Below are positions 18,601 through 25,651 of a DNA stretch of 64,000 bases, one piece after another. The DNA comes from Segatella baroniae B14. GTDB taxonomy: Bacteria > Bacteroidota > Bacteroidia > Bacteroidales > Bacteroidaceae. Position numbers and translations under genes: made by a program. The stretch is taken from contig NZ_CP091799.1 in assembly GCF_022024235.1 (NCBI RefSeq), positions 1,616,001 through 1,680,000 of the forward strand. The letters run 5' to 3'. The notes beneath the pieces are model-generated. The model saw only the letters and a list, made by a program, of their open reading frames with translations. It ran no database searches and was not told the DNA's origin. The stretch's first letter is position 1. Every line of letters begins with the position of its first letter.

Positions 18601-18740
18601 ATAAGGAAATCGTTGGTGGTATCGGAATAGGGCTTTATACGGCAAAGAGATACATTAATCAACACGGTGGCACTATCAGCGTAACGAGTGTAGAAGGGCA
18701 CGGCTCTACTTTTACTTTTAGCTTGCCTATTTGGCATTAA
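15693..18740 (+). CDS. HTCS-like sensor histidine kinase lacking receiver and AraC domains
   Basis: 1015 residues. A signal peptide (1-19) precedes a two-part beta-propeller of Reg_prop repeats (about 25-640; e.g. GLAWVATYTGVNRI, LWVGTWGYGLLIF, LWIATSNGLFCF). A Y_Y_Y domain (about 680-745), one membrane helix (about 757-774), a dimerisation/phosphoacceptor helix with H805 in THELYTPLTL, and an HATPase (VMDNLLSNAIKYTP, DTGYGIKEEAIPHLF, GIGIGLYTAKRY) follow. Hybrid two-component systems of this design normally continue with receiver and AraC-type DNA-binding domains (about 1300-1400 residues). This one stops right after the HATPase, and no regulator is adjacent. It probably senses a glycan-derived ligand in the periplasm and signals to an unlinked partner. 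Confidence 0.9.
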   Translation: MNRIITTLFVLLSSLTIFADDDTEKFNFHIGSENGLTSDIVMDITFDGEGLAWVATYTGVNRIAGGHIINYRQQNSNIANNQIMKLCYNKKYNLMMMGTQANGLTYYNFKTRDFESYTEKDGLPDKHIMDVKCDRNGKTWILSKNGLISWFDYSTKKFGILNKNKPQHPINLVSCINVDSRGCIYIGHHQTGLNVYNPRTKKERHYLDNISISQIFFDHKGRCWLVTSKGLTLLNLKTGDAKTYTVNANHQNSEDNYIRYISETTDKSLVACTNDGLGYVDLKRNSIPTKDDLYFYKISSLFGGQLPIPKLALQDKYGNLWMAGREYGIDIIMYNSTPFHLLQPFANINLAGVYSLWAGKYDVWAGMQDLFGRIDQDNHLVETISILPHVKSPQERIIAIKRSKDGIMWLGTLQNGVLRYNTNNKTWLSQPEGLEQGQIRDFQPDKYGGMYVSTSTGLYYVKDNKSKNLNFIYKHCPPIAMKTVFIDKDDKLWVGTWGYGLLIFDKQHKLIFKKDLATGLASDVNQFYYDRDGYLWIATSNGLFCFDNIRNLKKMKHYTSEDKERELNYKSVTMDKTGHIWLTTPSSILFMNRYGGKLEEYDYRNGSSFGVFHTGVAEATANGLVYFGSSKGAVYFNASEALTPQKLSPLHIMSIDEFVPDENGKYTIDAGHNTITVRFMLENIAQINNVVYQYYIEGMTNKWEDTPGHADITIENLPPGDYVIKVRAKAKSQSWDMAVVTSVNVHMKAHWYWSWWSKTIYMLLAFGLLAYAVREYNKYNKNKIAQLAEINTNKDRVRFFTGITHELYTPLTLINAPLEELKSARNMSVKEQKQLKMISDNVERLMNLIKQIRQYMRSDEPMNMSPQSLIAITEIITNKYRLKNNNPELRIISKYEDNLPNVNLNRSAITSVMDNLLSNAIKYTPKGTITVSVHREVDQLITSVQDTGYGIKEEAIPHLFNPYYQAESHDKEIVGGIGIGLYTAKRYINQHGGTISVTSVEGHGSTFTFSLPIWH

Positions 18741-19026
18741 GCTAAGAAAATTCACTTTAGAGACTATATTATCGTTTTAAATTGTTGATATTTAGTTTTG
18801 CTCTTAACAAAAGCATAGCTATTGATAATTAAACAGAATAGCTAATACTTTGCGAAATAGACCAATGCTCTAAAAAATTGATAATAAAATAAATCTATTG
18901 CAAATACGATAAATACAAAGAAAAAATGTTCGTATTTTTAAAAGGGAAAAAAGAATTATCATCTTCACGCTTCATGCGCTCTGATTCCATAAAATCTCAC
19001 TTTGTATTTTCATATTCTAAACAAAA
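18741..19026. other. AT-rich intergenic region after the orphan kinase gene
   Basis: Very AT-rich with many stops in all frames. I see no receiver or AraC coding remnant, no tRNA and no clear terminator directly after the kinase stop. The tRNA-Leu terminator begins at 19027. Confidence 0.5.
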
Positions 19027-19063
19027 AATCGACAACCATCTAAACTTGAGATAGTTGTCGATT
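19027..19063 (-). terminator. Terminator of tRNA-Leu
   Basis: Stem AATCGACAAC/GTTGTCGATT extended by ATCT/AGAT, followed on the minus strand by T6. It lies 8 bp past the tRNA 3' end. Confidence 0.8.
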
Positions 19064-19071
19064 CTACAATG

Positions 19072-19153
19072 TGCGCCTGATAGGACTCGAACCTACACGG
19101 CACTAACCACTAGATCCTAAGTCTAGCGCGTCTACCAATTCCGCCACAAGCGC
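19072..19153 (-). tRNA. tRNA-Leu (anticodon TAG)
   Basis: 82-nt cloverleaf. The acceptor is GCGCTTG pairing with CAGGCGC (one G-U), the anticodon stem is CTAGA/TCTAG with loop CTTAGGA, and the T-arm contains GGTTCGAGTCC. The short extra arm is class II, as expected for Leu. CCA is not encoded. Confidence 0.95.
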
Positions 19154-19164
19154 TTTTGCGAGTG

Positions 19165-19195
19165 CAAAGATAATAATAAAAAAATAAATAACCAA
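19165..19195 (-). promoter_or_regulatory. Promoter of tRNA-Leu
   Basis: TTG (19193-19195), a 20-bp spacer and TATCTTTG (19165-19172), placed a few bases before the tRNA 5' end. Confidence 0.7.
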
Positions 19196-19247
19196 CTATT
19201 TTGCCATTTTTTTTCTTATCTTTGCAAAATCTTATCAAAAAGAATAT

Positions 19248-19511
19248 ATGGAAAAAGACTATACAGAGAAAGTTATCGAGTTCATGGAACAACTCCAAAA
19301 ACTAGGAGAACAGCTGGAAGCTGCTCAAAATCAGCAGAAATTTATGATCTCTCGACTTCTTGAACTTAAGAAGGATCATCAGACAGATACAGAGGAATAT
19401 ACTAGCCTCAGCATACGTTCCAAGGCCCTTCAAGATATGATAGATAAATGGCGTCCTATTTATCTGGAAAAACTGGAAATGGTAAAAGATGTCAAAAAGA
19501 AAAAGAAATAA
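19248..19511 (+). CDS. Small coiled-coil hypothetical protein
   Basis: 87 residues, highly charged, almost entirely helical by composition. Heptad-like leucines and isoleucines run through FMEQLQKLGEQLEAAQNQQK and LLELKK, and the tail is lysine-rich (VKDVKKKKK). No domain is recognised. A -7 box TATCTTTG at 19217-19224 gives its own start of transcription, and a perfect palindrome follows the stop. The basic tail could contact nucleic acid or membrane; that is only a guess. Confidence 0.7.
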   Translation: MEKDYTEKVIEFMEQLQKLGEQLEAAQNQQKFMISRLLELKKDHQTDTEEYTSLSIRSKALQDMIDKWRPIYLEKLEMVKDVKKKKK

Positions 19512-19523
19512 GCTACTATTATT

Positions 19524-19583
19524 CAGCCATAAAGTGACGAAGCAGAACGAATTATATCGTTCTGCTTCGTCACTTTATGGCTG
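19524..19583. terminator. Perfect 27-bp palindromic bidirectional terminator
   Basis: Arms 19524-19550 and 19557-19583 match perfectly (27 of 27) around a 6-nt loop. It fills the junction between the coiled-coil gene and the convergent GNAT gene, ending 5 bp before the latter's stop codon. Confidence 0.8.
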
Positions 19584-19588
19584 TAATT

Positions 19589-20158
19589 TTATAACGTATA
19601 CACTAAATGCTTCATGGGGTGCCCACCCCACTCGGTATCATTAACATATCGAAATCCCACCTTTTTATATAATTGTTCAGCTTTAGGATTTCCTTGATCA
19701 ACAAGAAGACCAACAGCTTGAATATGGTATTCAGCAGCCTTATGAATAGCAGAACGTAATAATGCTGTTGCTATACCCTGCCCTCGATATTCTGCATGAA
19801 CACACAAACTATCAACATAGAGTTCGCCACTTTGAGTTTCAGGATCCATATCGGAATAATCCATACCAAAGCGCAACTTTGCCTCATCAATAAATGCTTG
19901 TCGAAGACTGTATAAGTCTCCTCCATCATACGTAACACAGATACCGACAACCATACCATTATCATCAGTAGCAACTTCTGTATTCAGATAACTATACTGA
20001 CTGTCTTCTCTACCTACTAGATTTACCATACATAGATAAAAATCACGTAAAGAATGGTGGGGACCTGCAAAATTCTGACAGCACTCATAATTCATGGCCT
20101 CCATGATAAGCGACGCTATCTCAGGCGCCTGTTCTTTGCAAGCTTGTTGTATATTCAT
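19589..20158 (-). CDS. GNAT family N-acetyltransferase
   Basis: 189 residues. The acetyl-CoA binding motif A is VDSLCVHAEYRGQGIATALL (R/Q-x-x-G-x-G/A), followed by motif B AVGLLVDQGNPKAEQLYKKVGF. The N-terminal half carries the less conserved substrate-binding elements. The substrate is unknown; such proteins acetylate amino acids, polyamines, antibiotics or protein N-termini. It is transcribed alone and convergent with the coiled-coil gene across a long palindrome. Confidence 0.9.
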   Translation of the reverse strand: MNIQQACKEQAPEIASLIMEAMNYECCQNFAGPHHSLRDFYLCMVNLVGREDSQYSYLNTEVATDDNGMVVGICVTYDGGDLYSLRQAFIDEAKLRFGMDYSDMDPETQSGELYVDSLCVHAEYRGQGIATALLRSAIHKAAEYHIQAVGLLVDQGNPKAEQLYKKVGFRYVNDTEWGGHPMKHLVYTL

Positions 20159-20225
20159 AAACTCTTTATTTTAAATGCAAAGATAAAAAGTTTACTGAAG
20201 AAAAATGCCGGTTAACTGAATGAAT

Positions 20226-20256
20226 TTGTCTCCTACTATATTAAAGACTACTTTTG
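20226..20256 (+). promoter_or_regulatory. Promoter of the Cthe_2159-like lipoprotein gene
   Basis: TTTG ending at 20228, a 20-bp spacer and TACTTTTG (20249-20256), 32 bp before the ATG. Confidence 0.7.
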
Positions 20257-20288
20257 CCGAAAGAATTATTTAAAAAGATATAACGCTT

Positions 20289-22067
20289 ATGAAAAAGAGA
20301 CACTACAAGGCATCTATTCTTATTGGATTCATCACACTTTGTTCATGTACGTCAGGTTTGGATTGGAATTATAGCGATTATTCTTCATCAAACTCTACGG
20401 GAAGCACTAGTAATGGAAGTTCCAGCTCTGCAGGAACTTCACTAACCGGTATGGATGATCTCTCTACCTATACCATAGAGATCAACAAGACTGCTTTGGA
20501 AGAAGAGGAAAACATTCCTGCATCTGAATCAGATACTTATTATGAAGATTATGTAGAAAACTATACTCCTACCAATACGATCACGATTACCTACAATGGA
20601 ACTTCTGCTAGCTGTTCGGGGAGCGTTGATGGAGTCAGTGTGGCTATCAATGGCGCTGATGTAACTGTAACATCTACTGCCAAAAATATAAAATACGTAT
20701 TAAGCGGAACAACTACTGATGGTTCGTTCAAAATGGCATCGGGCGATGATAACAAGAAATTTGAACTTGAGCTTGATGGTGTCAACATTACCAACAACGA
20801 AGGACCCGCTCTGAATATCCAAGTGGGCAAACGATGCTATATCGTTGCTAAAGATGGAACAACCAATACTTTTACTGATGGTACTAGCTATACGAGCAGT
20901 ACAGAAGACCAGAAAGCTACTATTTTCAGTGAAGGAGAATTACTTTTTAGTGGTTCTGGTACTATATCTGTGTATGCCAATAGTAAAGCAGGTATTGTTT
21001 CTGACGATTATGTATTCTTCCGTCCAAACACGAATATCTATGTTAAGTCAACTGCCGGAAACGGTATCAAGGGTAATGATGGCTTGATAATAAAAGGTGG
21101 TGTCATTAATGTAGAAACAAGTGCTGCTGCCAGTAAAGCTCTATCATCAGATGGCTACACACTAATTGAAGGTGGACGTACCACGGCCATTACTACTGGT
21201 ACTGGAGCATACGAAGACAACGAAGTAAGTGGATGTGCCGCTTTGAAGTCAGACTCTCTCTTTACTATGACCGGCGGTGAACTGAATTTGAAGAGTACTG
21301 GCTCTGGTGGCAAAGGACTCAGTGCAGATCAGGAAGTGAATGTGAGCGGAGGTACCATCAAAGTGATAACTACTGGCAGTACTTATAAATATGGTAGTGA
21401 CGACAGTAAGGCTAAAGGTATCAAGGCTGATGGCAACCTAACCATCAGTGGAGGAACTGTATATGTACGCGCCAATGGTGGAAGTGGCTCTGAAGGTATC
21501 GAAACAAAGAGTAAACTCTATATTTCTGGTGGCACAACAAAGGTTTACGCTTACGATGACGGTATCAACTCTTCGAGCGATATGTATATCAGTGGCGGAG
21601 AGATCTTCTCTTTTGGACTGAACAATGATGGCCTGGATAGTAATGGTAATATGTATATCAGTGGTGGTACGACAATAGCCTATGGTACCTCCAGCCCAGA
21701 AACAGGAATCGACGTGAATTCAGAATCAAATAAAGTTCTCCATATTACAGGTGGCATCGTTGTTGGCATTGGAGGTACCATCAACTCACCAAGTAGCACA
21801 AGCAATAGTCAACCTATCGTTACCTATAGTGGAAAAATCAGTAGTGGAAGCTCCGTTAGTCTGAAAAGTGGAGACTCTACTCTGTTGAATTTTGAAATGG
21901 CTCGCGATTATTCATCAGCTACATTTATGTTATCTGCTCCAGGCATGACCTCAGGCAGCAGCTACTCACTCTACAATGGCACTAGTCTGATATCTACATT
22001 AACTGCCTCTTACACCAGTAGCTCCAGCATAGGAGGGGGTATGAGCGGACGTTTTGGAGGATGGTAA
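20289..22067 (+). CDS. Carbohydrate-binding beta-helix lipoprotein, Cthe_2159 family
   Basis: 592 residues. The lipobox TLCSC (lipid Cys at about 19) is followed by a Ser/Gly/Thr-rich linker, then a long right-handed repeat region (about 100-520) with units such as DGLIIKGGVINVET, KADGNLTISGGTVYVRANGG and MYISGGEIFSFGLNNDGLDSNGN. Repeating ISGG turns and regularly spaced Asp/Asn suggest a calcium-binding parallel beta-helix. This matches the Cthe_2159 family, whose founding member binds polygalacturonate. A C-terminal beta domain ends in GGGMSGRFGGW. It is probably cell-surface-exposed. The next two genes encode a LytS/LytTR pair that may control it. Confidence 0.85.
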   Translation: MKKRHYKASILIGFITLCSCTSGLDWNYSDYSSSNSTGSTSNGSSSSAGTSLTGMDDLSTYTIEINKTALEEEENIPASESDTYYEDYVENYTPTNTITITYNGTSASCSGSVDGVSVAINGADVTVTSTAKNIKYVLSGTTTDGSFKMASGDDNKKFELELDGVNITNNEGPALNIQVGKRCYIVAKDGTTNTFTDGTSYTSSTEDQKATIFSEGELLFSGSGTISVYANSKAGIVSDDYVFFRPNTNIYVKSTAGNGIKGNDGLIIKGGVINVETSAAASKALSSDGYTLIEGGRTTAITTGTGAYEDNEVSGCAALKSDSLFTMTGGELNLKSTGSGGKGLSADQEVNVSGGTIKVITTGSTYKYGSDDSKAKGIKADGNLTISGGTVYVRANGGSGSEGIETKSKLYISGGTTKVYAYDDGINSSSDMYISGGEIFSFGLNNDGLDSNGNMYISGGTTIAYGTSSPETGIDVNSESNKVLHITGGIVVGIGGTINSPSSTSNSQPIVTYSGKISSGSSVSLKSGDSTLLNFEMARDYSSATFMLSAPGMTSGSSYSLYNGTSLISTLTASYTSSSSIGGGMSGRFGGW

Positions 22068-22074
22068 AAGTATT

Positions 22075-22103
22075 AGGAGGATGGAAATAATAGCCATCCT
22101 CCT
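22075..22103 (+). terminator. Hairpin between the lipoprotein and LytS-type kinase genes
   Basis: Perfect 10-bp stem AGGAGGATGG/CCATCCTCCT with a 9-nt loop. No strong T-tract follows, so it may be an mRNA end or processing/attenuation element setting different levels of the lipoprotein and kinase. Confidence 0.5.
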
Positions 22104-22150
22104 CCACAATTATTTGAAAAAAAATACGTTATAACTTTAATCGAAAGCCT

Positions 22151-23425
22151 ATGAATAAAATTATACGCATCAAAAATTTTAATGGTAAGGAACATATCAT
22201 ATACTTGGTATTGTGGCTTATACTTTACAGTGCCCCTATTCTTAATATGTATAGCAGGACACAAAATAATCCTTATATCAGCTTTGACTGGGATGATATT
22301 TTAGGAGTATGGAAAATATATACGGTATATTTGGTTGCTTTCTTGATACATAATTTCATTCTCGCCCCTTTACTGGTATATAAACATAAAATCTGGATTT
22401 ATCTTTGTTCCACATTCTGCCTTATTGGAGCATTTTTAGCTTTCCAATATATAGCTAAGCCTGGTATGGATAACTTTGCTCGCCACCATCTCAGAGAACA
22501 TAAAGAAATGATACAATACATAAAAAGAGAAGGTAAAGAGATTCCTGATAGGTTACTAGAAGATGAAAGACGTTTTGAAAAATTTGGAAGAGATGGTTTT
22601 CTAGACCATGATAAGGATTTCGAACCAAGAGATGAAAATCATAGAAAGCATGACAGAAAAGACTTTCATAGACCAAGACGAAAGATAAAACCGCCTTTTT
22701 TTCTTGCCCAGCATGATTTCTTCGCGGTCCTCATTCTATTTCTGCTTTTGGGCATGAATTTAGGTGTAATGTTGTTCTTTAAATCAAACAAGGATGAAGC
22801 AGAACTTCAATTGCTCGAAAAGCAGAATCTGCAGCAACAGTTGGAATATCTGAAATATCAAATTAATCCCCACTTCTTCATGAATACTCTCAATAATATT
22901 CATGCACTGGTTGATATAGACCCAGAAGAGGCCAAGACTACCATTGTGGAACTCTCTAAGATGATGCGTTATATCCTTTATGAAGGAAATAAACCTATCA
23001 TTCCGCTGCAACGGGAAATACAGTTTCTTGAGAACTATATTACGCTCATGAAACTACGCTATACGAACAAAGTGAAAATAACGCTGAATATTGAGAAGAA
23101 CATACCTGATTATGGTGTTCCTCCATTAATGCTGATAACATTTGTAGAGAATGCTTTTAAGCATGGAGTAAGTTATCAAAAGGATTCGTTTATCGATGTA
23201 CAATTATACACCAATACTGACCGATTTATCTTTAACTGCAAAAACAGCAAGCATAAAGAGAGCACAGAAGAGCATGGTGGCGTAGGACTGGTAAATGTAA
23301 GAAAGCGACTTGACTTAATATATGGACAAGACTATATCATGACAATTCATGATAAGGAAGAATCTTACGAAGTATATTTGGAGATTCCGCTAAGTAAAGA
23401 TCCTTTCATTAAGGATAAAGTTTAA
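22151..23425 (+). CDS. LytS/YehU-type sensor histidine kinase
   Basis: 424 residues with four membrane helices (about 17-34, 55-77, 81-100, 188-210). The His_kinase domain has the phosphoacceptor H241 in QINPHFFMNTLNNI, and the N-box PPLMLITFVENAFKHGV and G-box GVGLVNVRKRLDLIYG complete it. This family phosphorylates LytTR regulators. A highly charged loop (101-187) with several histidines lies between helices 3 and 4 and is predicted to be periplasmic, so it could be the sensor. The gene lies 27 bp before its cognate regulator gene. Confidence 0.92.
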   Translation: MNKIIRIKNFNGKEHIIYLVLWLILYSAPILNMYSRTQNNPYISFDWDDILGVWKIYTVYLVAFLIHNFILAPLLVYKHKIWIYLCSTFCLIGAFLAFQYIAKPGMDNFARHHLREHKEMIQYIKREGKEIPDRLLEDERRFEKFGRDGFLDHDKDFEPRDENHRKHDRKDFHRPRRKIKPPFFLAQHDFFAVLILFLLLGMNLGVMLFFKSNKDEAELQLLEKQNLQQQLEYLKYQINPHFFMNTLNNIHALVDIDPEEAKTTIVELSKMMRYILYEGNKPIIPLQREIQFLENYITLMKLRYTNKVKITLNIEKNIPDYGVPPLMLITFVENAFKHGVSYQKDSFIDVQLYTNTDRFIFNCKNSKHKESTEEHGGVGLVNVRKRLDLIYGQDYIMTIHDKEESYEVYLEIPLSKDPFIKDKV

Positions 23426-23452
23426 CAAGTAATTATCTAATTCTTAAGCAAT

Positions 23453-24196
23453 ATGATTAAGGTTTTAGCAATAGATGACGAGCCTCTGGCACTGAAGCAA
23501 CTGGCTACATATATCCAAAAAATTCCATTCTTTGAATTAATCGGAGAATGCCAAAGTGCCCATGAGGCTAAAGTAATTATCGACGAAGAAAACGTTGATG
23601 CTATATTCTGCGATATCAACATGCCCGATCTTAACGGTATGGATTTTGTCAAGAGCCTATCAGCTCCTCCTATCATTGTTTTCACTACTGCTTATAGCGA
23701 ATATGCTATAGAAAGCTATAAAGTAAACGCAACTGACTATCTGCTTAAACCGTTCGGACTGGACGACCTTAAACGGGCTGCCAATAAGATTAAAAAGCAA
23801 TACGATTTGGAACATCAAGCAGAAGCATTGACCCAGGAGGAAAGTGAAGTATCACAGACAGACGATGACAATGCACTCTTCCTAAAAACTGAACATAAAG
23901 TTATTCGTATCGAGATAGATAATATCCGATATATTGAAGGCATGAGCGAATATCTGAAAATACATCTCGACTCACAATCTAAACCTATTATCGTACTGTT
24001 AAGCATGAAGCGCCTGGAAGAGCATCTGCCAAAATTCTTTATGCGAATACATCGCTCATATATCATCAATCTCAAAAAAATACAAGAAGTAAATAAGAGC
24101 CGCGTTATCATGGGAGAAGATCTTTACATTCCTATAGGCGACTTATATAGAGAAAGCTTTAACAAATATCTCAATACGAAATTCTTAGGTAAATGA
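23453..24196 (+). CDS. LytTR-type response regulator
   Basis: 247 residues. The receiver domain (1-120) has acidic D8-D9, the phosphoacceptor D54 in FCDINMPDLNG, T79 and K99 in DYLLKPF. The LytTR DNA-binding domain (about 145-245) contains FLKTEHKVIRIEIDNIRYIE, MKRLEEHLPKFFMRIHRSYI and the conserved end PIGDLYRESF. It should be phosphorylated by the upstream LytS-type kinase and bind imperfect direct repeats. Its targets are unknown; the adjacent Cthe_2159-like lipoprotein gene is the first candidate. Confidence 0.94.
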   Translation: MIKVLAIDDEPLALKQLATYIQKIPFFELIGECQSAHEAKVIIDEENVDAIFCDINMPDLNGMDFVKSLSAPPIIVFTTAYSEYAIESYKVNATDYLLKPFGLDDLKRAANKIKKQYDLEHQAEALTQEESEVSQTDDDNALFLKTEHKVIRIEIDNIRYIEGMSEYLKIHLDSQSKPIIVLLSMKRLEEHLPKFFMRIHRSYIINLKKIQEVNKSRVIMGEDLYIPIGDLYRESFNKYLNTKFLGK

Positions 24197-24201
24197 TTGA
24201 A

Positions 24202-24233
24202 AAAGGGAACAACTCTCACGAGCAGTTCCCTTT
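24202..24233. terminator. Bidirectional terminator between the LytTR gene and fucO
   Basis: Stem AAAGGGAAC/GTTCCCTTT with a 14-nt loop, then TTT-C-ATTTTT on the plus strand and a T-run on the minus strand. It serves both convergent genes. Confidence 0.75.
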
Positions 24234-24265
24234 CATTTTTCCTTAAATTATATATACTATCTATA

Positions 24266-25420
24266 TTACAAAATCTTATGATAGAGAGCAACAATATCAT
24301 CACGAGTTACTTCACGTGGATTACCTGGTGTGCAGACATCTGCAATAGCCTGATCTGCTAATGCATCAATATCATTTTCAGTAATACCCAACTCAGACAG
24401 ATGCTGAGGAATACCGACGCGAATACTCATATCGCGGATTTCATTGCAAGCTGCTTCTGCTGCTTCCTCTTTAGTCATGCCTTCTTTGTATACATCAAGC
24501 GCTTTAGCGATATCAACATACTTGTCGAGTGCTGCTGGAGCATTGAAACGCATAACTGTAGGTAACAAAATAGCACATGCTACTCCATGAGGTACATCAT
24601 GCAAAGCACTCATAGGATGAGCCATACCATGATCTACACCCAAACCGACATTAGAGAAAGCCATACCTGCTATATATTGAGCAACGGCCATACCATCACG
24701 TGCTTCGGCATTCTTTGGATCTTCAACAGCTACAGGCAGATAACGATGAATCATATTAATAGCCTTAAGCTCAAACATATCACTCATTTCCCAAGCGGCC
24801 TTAGTAATAAGACCTTCGATAGCATGTGTCATAGCATCCATACCAGTAGCTGCAGTAAGACTGGCAGGTAAAGAGTACATCAACTCTGCATCGACAATAG
24901 CAACTGCTGGAATATCATTAGGGTCTACACAGACCATCTTCTTCTGCTTCTCTTCATCAATGATAACATAGTTTATTGTGGTCTCTGCAGCAGTTCCCGC
25001 TGTTGTAGGAAGTGCGATGATAGGCACACTCTTCTTCTTAGTATCTGCTACACCTTCGAGAGATACAATATCAGAAAACTCTGGGTTTGTGCATACGATA
25101 CCAATACCCTTGGCTGTATCCATAGAAGAACCACCACCAATAGCTACAATAAAATCAGCCTGTGCATTCTTTAAAGCCTCAACACCATTTTTGACATTGG
25201 TAACTGTTGGATTAGGCTTTACTTCATCATATATTTCATAAGGTATCTTAGCATCATCGAGGACGTCAAGAACCATCTTTGCTACACCAAATTTCATAAG
25301 TCCCTTATCGGTAACTACCAAGGCCTTTTTATAACCCAAACGAGCTACAACACCAGGAATCTCCTTGCGCGCACCAGGACCAAAATAAGAAACTTCGTTC
25401 AGAATAAATCTGTTCACCAT
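24266..25420 (-). CDS. fucO: Lactaldehyde reductase / 1,2-propanediol dehydrogenase
   Basis: Iron-containing group III alcohol dehydrogenase of 384 residues, very close to E. coli FucO throughout (NRFILNEVSYFGPGA at the start, VCTPGNPREVTRDDIV near the end). The NAD-binding motif is GGGSSMDTAKG. Metal ligands are in ATGMDAMTHAIEG (Asp and His) and GVDHGMAHPMSALHDVPHG (two His). It reduces L-lactaldehyde from fucose or rhamnose breakdown to L-1,2-propanediol, regenerating NAD+ under anaerobiosis. No fucose or rhamnose genes are adjacent, so it stands alone with a strong promoter (25504-25534). Confidence 0.9.
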   Translation of the reverse strand: MVNRFILNEVSYFGPGARKEIPGVVARLGYKKALVVTDKGLMKFGVAKMVLDVLDDAKIPYEIYDEVKPNPTVTNVKNGVEALKNAQADFIVAIGGGSSMDTAKGIGIVCTNPEFSDIVSLEGVADTKKKSVPIIALPTTAGTAAETTINYVIIDEEKQKKMVCVDPNDIPAVAIVDAELMYSLPASLTAATGMDAMTHAIEGLITKAAWEMSDMFELKAINMIHRYLPVAVEDPKNAEARDGMAVAQYIAGMAFSNVGLGVDHGMAHPMSALHDVPHGVACAILLPTVMRFNAPAALDKYVDIAKALDVYKEGMTKEEAAEAACNEIRDMSIRVGIPQHLSELGITENDIDALADQAIADVCTPGNPREVTRDDIVALYHKIL

Positions 25421-25503
25421 AATTATTAATGAGTTTTTAAGTTAGAAAAAATATTGTCAAGTTTATAATGTCTTAAAAAGACATGTTATTAGATTCGTGA
25501 CAA

Positions 25504-25534
25504 CAAATATAGAACAACTTTAGGACAAATACAA
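25504..25534 (-). promoter_or_regulatory. Promoter of fucO
   Basis: TTG (25532-25534), a 20-bp spacer and TATATTTG (25504-25511). The mRNA would have a leader of about 75 nt. Confidence 0.65.
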
Positions 25535-25606
25535 CAACCATATCAAAATTTAAAGTTAAAAATCAAAATCTCTTCCTATTTAAGGATGGATATAGGATAA
25601 AATCAC

Positions 25607-25614
25607 TACATTTG
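25607..25614 (+). promoter_or_regulatory. -7 box of ilvA-ridA
   Basis: TACATTTG matches TAnnTTTG, 38 bp upstream of the ilvA start. The -33 element is not clear. Confidence 0.5.
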
Positions 25615-25651
25615 CAAAACTAGATTTTGCACCTGAAAATATCATATATAC

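Noticed and set aside
18741..19026. Frameshifted receiver/AraC half of the HTCS-like kinase
   Set aside because: All frames are full of stops and no receiver or HTH motif could be read, so there is no sign of a broken fusion.
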